NCBI RefSeq assembly: GCF_019468565.1
Contig: NZ_CP080521.1
Coordinates: forward strand, 3,100,001 to 3,164,000
DNA length: 64,000 nt
Source of the DNA: Pseudonocardia sp. DSM 110487
GTDB taxonomy: Bacteria; Actinomycetota; Actinomycetes; Mycobacteriales; Pseudonocardiaceae
Reading direction: 5' to 3'
In this document: positions 59,588-64,000 of the stretch, one piece after another
How positions within the stretch are numbered: position 1 is the first letter of the stretch
How the letters are laid out: each line of letters begins with the position of its first letter
Program-made: the position numbers and the translations under genes
The notes under the pieces: generated by a model
Database searches by the model: none
What the model was told of the DNA's origin: nothing
Seen by the model: the letters and a program-made list of their open reading frames with translations, nothing else

Positions 59588-60916
59588 ATGTTCACACGCT
59601 CGCTCTCGGCCGGAGCGCTCGCGCTCGGCCTGCTCGCCACCGGCTGCGCAGGCGGCACCTCGATCGGCGCCAACCCGAACGAGGGCGCCACGGGCACCGG
59701 TGAGGTCGCAGGGAACGTCCGCATGGCGTGGTGGGGTTCCGGCCCGCGCAACGAGGTGACGAACGCGGTGATCGACCTGTTCAAGGCAGCGCACCCGGGC
59801 ACGACGGTGGAAGGCGAGTCGGCCGACTTCCAGGCCTACTTCGAGCGGCTCAACGTGCAGGCCTCGAGCGGGAACATGCCCTGCGTCACCCAGATGCAGG
59901 GCCGCCAGCTCAACGACTACACCACGAAGAACGTGCTGCTCGACCTGCAGCCGATGATCGACGCCGGGACGATCGACGTGTCCGCCGTCCCTGCCGAGGT
60001 GCTCGACACCGGCCGCGGCCTCGACGGGAAGCTCTACATGATCCCGTACGGCGCGGCCTACGACGCGATGACCGTCAACCGGACCCTCGCCGAGCAGGCC
60101 GGCGTCGGCCTGCCGCCGGAGGGCTACGACTGGAACGCCTTCGCCGACTGGGTGACGCGGGCCCAGCCGGGTCTGCCGGAGGGCATCCCGGCCGTCAACC
60201 TCGGCGGGTCGCTGCCGAACAACTTCATCTCCTACGCGGCCGGGCGTGGCGAGTCCCTGTTCGCCGACCGGCAGCTCGGCTTCTCCGAGGACCTGCTGGT
60301 CGAGTTCTGGGACATGTGGGAGCGGCTGCGCGCGGCCGGCGTCACCACCACGGCCGAGGCCACTGCCGAGGAGCCGAACCAGACCGAGCAGCGCTACGTC
60401 GCCCAGGGCCGGGTGCTCGTCGACAACCTGCCGGGCAACGCCCTCACCCCCGCGCAGAAGACCCTCGACGGCACGCGGCCCGGCCAGCAGTTGGTGACGC
60501 TGCCGCAGCCGACGGGGCCGGCCGGTCCGGGGAACGTGCTCTTCACCTCGGGCTTCTCGATCCCGACCACCTGCGACAACATCCCCACGGCCGCCGCGTT
60601 CGTCGACTTCTGGATGAACGACGACGCCGCCGCGAAGGCGTTCCTGTCGGCCAACGGCGCCGTCACGAACACCCGGCACCTGCAGCAACAGCTCGACGAC
60701 CCGGACCTGCCGGCGCTCAAGCATGCCGAGCTCGACCTGTACCAGCGGATCGTGTCGCAGAAGCCGGTCAGCGTCGTCTACCCGCCCGGCTACCACGCGA
60801 GCTTCGAGGGCGCTTTCGTGCGAGCGTACGAGAGCGTGGCGTTCGGGGGTACATCGACGAGGGACGCAGCGCGCGCCTTCATGACCGAGGTCAACGCGGC
60901 ACTCGCCACCACCTGA
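59588..60916 (+). CDS. ABC importer (CUT1 type) lipoprotein of the catabolic operon
   Basis: 442 residues from ATG 59588 with AAAGGAA upstream. Lipobox ATGC (Cys near 20). Family 1 binding protein: MAWWGSGPRNEVTNAVIDLF, MPCVTQMQGRQLNDYTTKNV, YMIPYGAAYDAMTVNRTLAE. The enzymes around it suggest the ligand is a sugar acid or other organic acid, not a neutral sugar. Confidence 0.9.
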   Translation: MFTRSLSAGALALGLLATGCAGGTSIGANPNEGATGTGEVAGNVRMAWWGSGPRNEVTNAVIDLFKAAHPGTTVEGESADFQAYFERLNVQASSGNMPCVTQMQGRQLNDYTTKNVLLDLQPMIDAGTIDVSAVPAEVLDTGRGLDGKLYMIPYGAAYDAMTVNRTLAEQAGVGLPPEGYDWNAFADWVTRAQPGLPEGIPAVNLGGSLPNNFISYAAGRGESLFADRQLGFSEDLLVEFWDMWERLRAAGVTTTAEATAEEPNQTEQRYVAQGRVLVDNLPGNALTPAQKTLDGTRPGQQLVTLPQPTGPAGPGNVLFTSGFSIPTTCDNIPTAAAFVDFWMNDDAAAKAFLSANGAVTNTRHLQQQLDDPDLPALKHAELDLYQRIVSQKPVSVVYPPGYHASFEGAFVRAYESVAFGGTSTRDAARAFMTEVNAALATT

Positions 60917-60926
60917 AGGGAAACGT

Positions 60927-62858
60927 ATGGATGATCACGATGGTGCACTGGCCGGCATGACCGTCCTCGACCTCACGCAGGTGATGGCGGGCCCGTTCTG
61001 CACGATGATCCTCGCCGACCTCGGAGCCGACGTCGTCAAGGTGGAGAACCCGGAGTCAGGCGACCAGACGCGCTCGTCGTTCGCGCACCCCGGCGCGTTC
61101 CTCGCGCTCAACCGCAACAAGCGCAGCGTCACCCTGGACCTGAAGTCCGACGAGGGGCGCGCGACGTTCCACGAGCTGGTGCGCTCGGCCGACGTCGTGG
61201 TGGAGAACTGGCGCCCAGGCGTGGCGGCGAAGCTCGGCGTCGACCACGAGACGCTCGCCCCGCTCAACCCCGGCCTGATCTACGCGAGCGTGTCCGGGTT
61301 CGGCCAGACCGGCCCCTATGCCGAGCGGCCCGGCTACGACCTGATCGCGCAGGCGATGGCCGGGATCATGAGCGTCACCGGGGAACCGGGGGACCGGCCG
61401 GTGAAGTCGGGCATCCCGGTGGCCGACCTCGGAGCGGGCCTCTTCACGGCGGTCGGGATCCTCGCCGCATGGGCGTCCCGGCAGCGCACGGGGGAGGGCC
61501 AGTACGTCGAGACGTCGCTGTTCGAGGCGGCGGTCGCGTTGTCGGTGTGGGAGTCGACGGAGTTCTGGGCCACCGGGCAGGCCCCGCAGGCGCTCGGCTC
61601 CGCCCACCGCATGTCCGCGCCGTACCAGGCGCTCGCCACGCGCGACGGGTTCATCACCGTCGGGGCCAACAACGAGCGGCTCTGGCAGCGGCTGTGCCGG
61701 GCCCTCGACGCCGAGGAGCTGGCCGACGACCCGCGGTTCGCCCGCAACGACGACCGGATGGCCCACCGCGCCGACCTGGTGGTGGAGCTGGAACGGCGTC
61801 TCGCCGCCGACGACACGGCCGCGTGGGTGGATCGGTTGCTCGCCGCGGGCGTGCCGGCCGGGCCGATCCAGGACTACCAGCAGGTCCTCGAGGAGGACCC
61901 GCACGTGCGGGCGCGGGGGATGGTCACGACCGTCGAGCACCCGGTGGAGGGACCGGTGCCGGTGCTCTCCTCGCCCCTGCGTCTCTCCCGCACGCCCGCC
62001 TCGGTGCGGACGCCCCCGCCACTGCTCGGACAACACAACGAGGAGGTCCTGGTCGTGAGTGGTAAAGCGAGCCATAGCGCGCGTATCCACTCACGAGGGG
62101 AGGTGCGTAGCAGGCGCGACGGGCCGGTGCTGCACGTGGAGCTGGCCAACCCCTCCCGGCGCAACGCCCTGACCTGGGAGATGTACGACGACCTCCAGAA
62201 GCTCTGCGTCGCGGCGCGCACCGACCCCGGCCTGCGCGTCGTGGTGCTGCGGGGCGCGGGCGAGGCGTTCGCGGCCGGTACCGACATCGCCCAGTTCACC
62301 GAGTTCTCTCGCGCGGCCGACGGCCTCGACTACGAGCGCCGGGTCGGCGCCGTGATCGAGGACCTGCTGGCGGTGCCGGTGCCCGTGCTCGGCGTGGTGG
62401 ACGGGCCGGCCGTCGGCGGTGGCCTCGCCCTCGCCGCGTGCTGCGACGTGCTGGTGGCCACCGACCGGGCCGTCTTCGGCGCACCGATCGCGCGGACGCT
62501 CGGCAACTGCCTCGCCCCGGCCGTGGTGGCGCGGCTGCAGCGGAGGCTCGGCGTTTCCCGGACGATGGGCATGCTGCTCACCGCCCGCAACATCGACGCC
62601 GCCGAGGCCGCGGCCGCCGGGTTCGTGCACGCCGTCGTGCCGCCCGACGAGCTGGACACCGCAGCCGCCGAGCTCACCGAGCGGCTCGCGTCCGGCGCGC
62701 CCCGCACGCTCGCCGGGTTCAAGGAGATCGACCGGCGTCTCGGCTCGGTCGACGTGGACGCCGACGACGTGCTCGCCGACTGCTACGGCAGCGCCGACTT
62801 CCGGGAGGGCGTGGCCGCGTTCGTCGCCCGCCGGGCGCCCCGCTGGAGCGGATCGTGA
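60927..62858 (+). CDS. Class III CoA-transferase joined in frame to an enoyl-CoA hydratase
   Basis: 643 residues from ATG 60927. Residues 1-375 are a complete class III CoA-transferase: TVLDLTQVMAGPFCTMILAD, VVVENWRPGVAAKLGVD, nucleophile Asp near 167 in IPVADLGAG. Residues about 394-643 are a complete crotonase: VELANPSRRNALTWEMYDDL, AGEAFAAGTDIAQF (oxyanion strand), GGGLALAACCDV. The linker (about 376-391) is encoded by a dispersed palindrome, so the join looks accidental. A GTG at 62103 could start the hydratase alone. The pair would activate an acid to its CoA ester, then hydrate or cleave it. Confidence 0.85.
   Translation: MDDHDGALAGMTVLDLTQVMAGPFCTMILADLGADVVKVENPESGDQTRSSFAHPGAFLALNRNKRSVTLDLKSDEGRATFHELVRSADVVVENWRPGVAAKLGVDHETLAPLNPGLIYASVSGFGQTGPYAERPGYDLIAQAMAGIMSVTGEPGDRPVKSGIPVADLGAGLFTAVGILAAWASRQRTGEGQYVETSLFEAAVALSVWESTEFWATGQAPQALGSAHRMSAPYQALATRDGFITVGANNERLWQRLCRALDAEELADDPRFARNDDRMAHRADLVVELERRLAADDTAAWVDRLLAAGVPAGPIQDYQQVLEEDPHVRARGMVTTVEHPVEGPVPVLSSPLRLSRTPASVRTPPPLLGQHNEEVLVVSGKASHSARIHSRGEVRSRRDGPVLHVELANPSRRNALTWEMYDDLQKLCVAARTDPGLRVVVLRGAGEAFAAGTDIAQFTEFSRAADGLDYERRVGAVIEDLLAVPVPVLGVVDGPAVGGGLALAACCDVLVATDRAVFGAPIARTLGNCLAPAVVARLQRRLGVSRTMGMLLTARNIDAAEAAAAGFVHAVVPPDELDTAAAELTERLASGAPRTLAGFKEIDRRLGSVDVDADDVLADCYGSADFREGVAAFVARRAPRWSGS
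62051..62096. repeat. Palindromic element, copy 3, inside a reading frame
   Basis: TCGTGAGTGG (62053-62062) and CCACTCACGA (62087-62096) are the same 10-bp arms as in the copies at 30623 and 34058; the centre is more diverged. It lies in frame, without a stop, between the CoA-transferase and hydratase domains. Confidence 0.82.
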
Positions 62859-63688
62859 TCGACACACATCACCATTTCTGGCGCACCGCCCTCCAGGAAC
62901 AGCCGTGGCGCAGTCCCACGCACACGCAGCTGGCCGTCGACTTCGAGCCCGCCGACCTCGCCCCGCTCCTGGAGGCGTCCGGCGTCGAGGCCACCGTGCT
63001 CGTCGAGTCGGTCGACACCCCGGAGGAGAACGACCGGCTCGCCGCATATGCTGCGGCGTTTCCGCAGGTCGCTGGGGTTGTCGGGTGGCTGCCGCTCGCC
63101 GACCCGGCCATTGCCCGCGCCGAGCTCGCCCGCGCCGACCGATCCCAGTGGTGCGGCGTGCGCTGCCTCGTCGCCCGGGACTCACTCGACTGGCTCGACC
63201 CCGGCCTGATGACGACGCTGGCCGCCGCCGACCTCGTGTGGGACGTCGTCCCGGTGACCGACGCGCAGGTCGCCGCGGTGGCCGGGCTCGCGCGGCGGGT
63301 GCCGGAACTGCGCATCGTCGTCGACCACCTGGCCCGTCCGCCCCTCGAGACCGGCGATCTCGACGCATGGGTGAATCGGCTCGCCACCCTCGCCGCCTGC
63401 CCGAACGTGGCGTTGAAGCTCTCGATCGGGATCGACCTGCTCACCACGTGGCCGCGCTGGGATCCCGCCGCGATCGCCCCGGCCGTCGCCCACGCCGTGG
63501 CGGCGTTCGGCCCCGAGCGCCTGATGTTCGCGAGCAACTGGCCAGTCGTGACGATCCGCGCCGACTACGCCACGGCCCTGCGCGACCTGGAGGCCGCGGT
63601 CGTCGCGGCGGGCGTCGACGACGCGGGGCTGGCCGAGGTGCGCGCCGGCACCGCCACCCGCTGGTACCGCCTCCCGCGCAGGCGCTGA
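62855..63688 (+). CDS. Amidohydrolase family 2 (lactonase-like) protein
   Basis: About 277 residues from GTG 62855, overlapping the hydratase stop. Metal-binding start IDTHHHFWR (His 4-6), then LVESVDTPEENDRLAAYAA, VVDHLARPPL (His near 157) and a late FASNWPVV (catalytic Asp replaced by Asn in the usual GSDWP position). Relatives (COG3618) hydrolyse sugar lactones or decarboxylate; pyrone-dicarboxylate lactonase is in the same superfamily. Last gene of the catabolic operon. Confidence 0.88.
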   Translation: MIDTHHHFWRTALQEQPWRSPTHTQLAVDFEPADLAPLLEASGVEATVLVESVDTPEENDRLAAYAAAFPQVAGVVGWLPLADPAIARAELARADRSQWCGVRCLVARDSLDWLDPGLMTTLAAADLVWDVVPVTDAQVAAVAGLARRVPELRIVVDHLARPPLETGDLDAWVNRLATLAACPNVALKLSIGIDLLTTWPRWDPAAIAPAVAHAVAAFGPERLMFASNWPVVTIRADYATALRDLEAAVVAAGVDDAGLAEVRAGTATRWYRLPRRR

Positions 63689-63707
63689 CCGACCACCGGA
63701 GGGGCAG

Positions 63708-64000
63708 CTATTCGCGCGGTCTCTCTGCCCCTTGCGGTGACGGCGCCGGGGCGCGGCGCAGGAGGAGCCATGTGCCGGTGAGGGTGGCGACCGCGGCCGC
63801 GGCGATCGTCGTCGCGCCGACGCCTGCGAGAGCGGCCGCCGTACCGGCCGCGAGCGGTGCGACGGCGAGCCCGGCGGTGTAGGCCAGGTTGTAGAGCGCG
63901 TACGCGGCGCCGTATGCGGGTGGCTGGATGTGCTCGGCCAGCGCGCCGATCAGCACGAGCGTGGGCGCGAGCACGAGCTGCGCGCCGACCCCGACCACGA
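63708..64000 (-). CDS. MFS transporter, C-terminal part (cut by window edge)
   Basis: Only the last 97 or so residues are inside the window; the frame is open to the right edge and the true start lies beyond. Three hydrophobic helices are visible, with APTLVLIGALAEHIQPPAYG and AYALYNLAYTAGLAVAPLAA, the usual end of a drug-efflux-type MFS protein. Convergent with the amidohydrolase gene. Confidence 0.75.
   Translation of the reverse strand, partial: VVGVGAQLVLAPTLVLIGALAEHIQPPAYGAAYALYNLAYTAGLAVAPLAAGTAAALAGVGATTIAAAAVATLTGTWLLLRRAPAPSPQGAERPRE

Noticed and set aside
1..64000. CRISPR arrays, tRNA or rRNA genes, phage integrases
   Set aside because: No evenly spaced direct repeats, no cloverleaf-like sequences and no matching proteins were seen by eye; a covariance search would be needed to exclude small RNAs.

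Overview
The window is high-GC actinobacterial DNA: many GTG starts, and neighbouring genes that overlap by 4 bp (ATGA/GTGA). The gene content (IniA/IniC-like dynamins, DUF6777, a DUF222/HNH protein, an F420/flavin PPOX-fold protein, a SAM-IV riboswitch, cysteine-type leader peptides) fits a member of the Pseudonocardiaceae, with Pseudonocardia itself my best guess. No rRNA, tRNA, CRISPR array, integrase or complete insertion sequence was seen.

Layout. (1) 1-6389: a compact forward operon of a 5'-cut dynamin-like GTPase, a small two-TM protein, a second dynamin-like GTPase, a membrane-anchored Hsp70 with a cysteine-rich ectodomain, and a secreted DUF6777 protein. This is the best candidate for a poorly described system. 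(2) 6432-18580: mixed accessory genes. They include DoxX, a hydrolase/MFS/PadR group facing a TetR regulator across a twin operator, a DUF222/HNH protein with a leaderless promoter, a PPOX protein, a disrupted amino-acid-synthesis-family gene, a flavin monooxygenase, a cysteine-cluster/pentapeptide fusion, and a class V aminotransferase behind a SAM-IV riboswitch. (3) 18756-30610: an organosulfur operon that begins with a SAM-I riboswitch followed at once by a Cys-rich leader peptide. It then encodes a peptide-type ABC importer with fused ATPases, four luciferase-like flavin monooxygenases, a DUF1684 protein and two flavin reductases, nearly all joined by 4-bp overlaps.

(4) 30670-34056: a dehydrogenase with an internal deletion, two AraC-type regulators that overlap tail to tail, and an intact quinone oxidoreductase. 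(5) 34108-46768: a second sulfur region. ssuD-MFS is divergent from an operon that starts with a second Cys leader peptide and carries two CUT1-type importers (neither with an ATPase), a DmoA/NtaA monooxygenase and two SfnB/DszC-type enzymes. (6) 46775-55290: tannase-like lipoprotein, small orphan protein, MocR regulator and EamA exporter sharing overlapping start codons, Gfo/Idh oxidoreductase, MBL hydrolase, FAH-family enzyme, DUF5134 protein and VOC protein. Two of these genes share an almost identical promoter/operator module. (7) 55307-63688: an FCD-GntR regulator divergent from a catabolic operon of RraA-like aldolase, 3-hydroxyisobutyrate dehydrogenase-like enzyme, CUT1 importer, CoA-transferase/enoyl-CoA hydratase and amidohydrolase. 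The right edge cuts an MFS gene.

How they work together. Regions 3 and 5 look like two sulfur-starvation regulons: import of organosulfur compounds, reductive supply of FMNH2, and oxidative release of sulfite or sulfide. Expression is probably switched off by S-adenosylmethionine and by charged Cys-tRNA. A 48-bp palindrome occurs three times. Two copies fill the gaps between convergent genes, and the third lies in frame between the CoA-transferase and hydratase halves of one reading frame.
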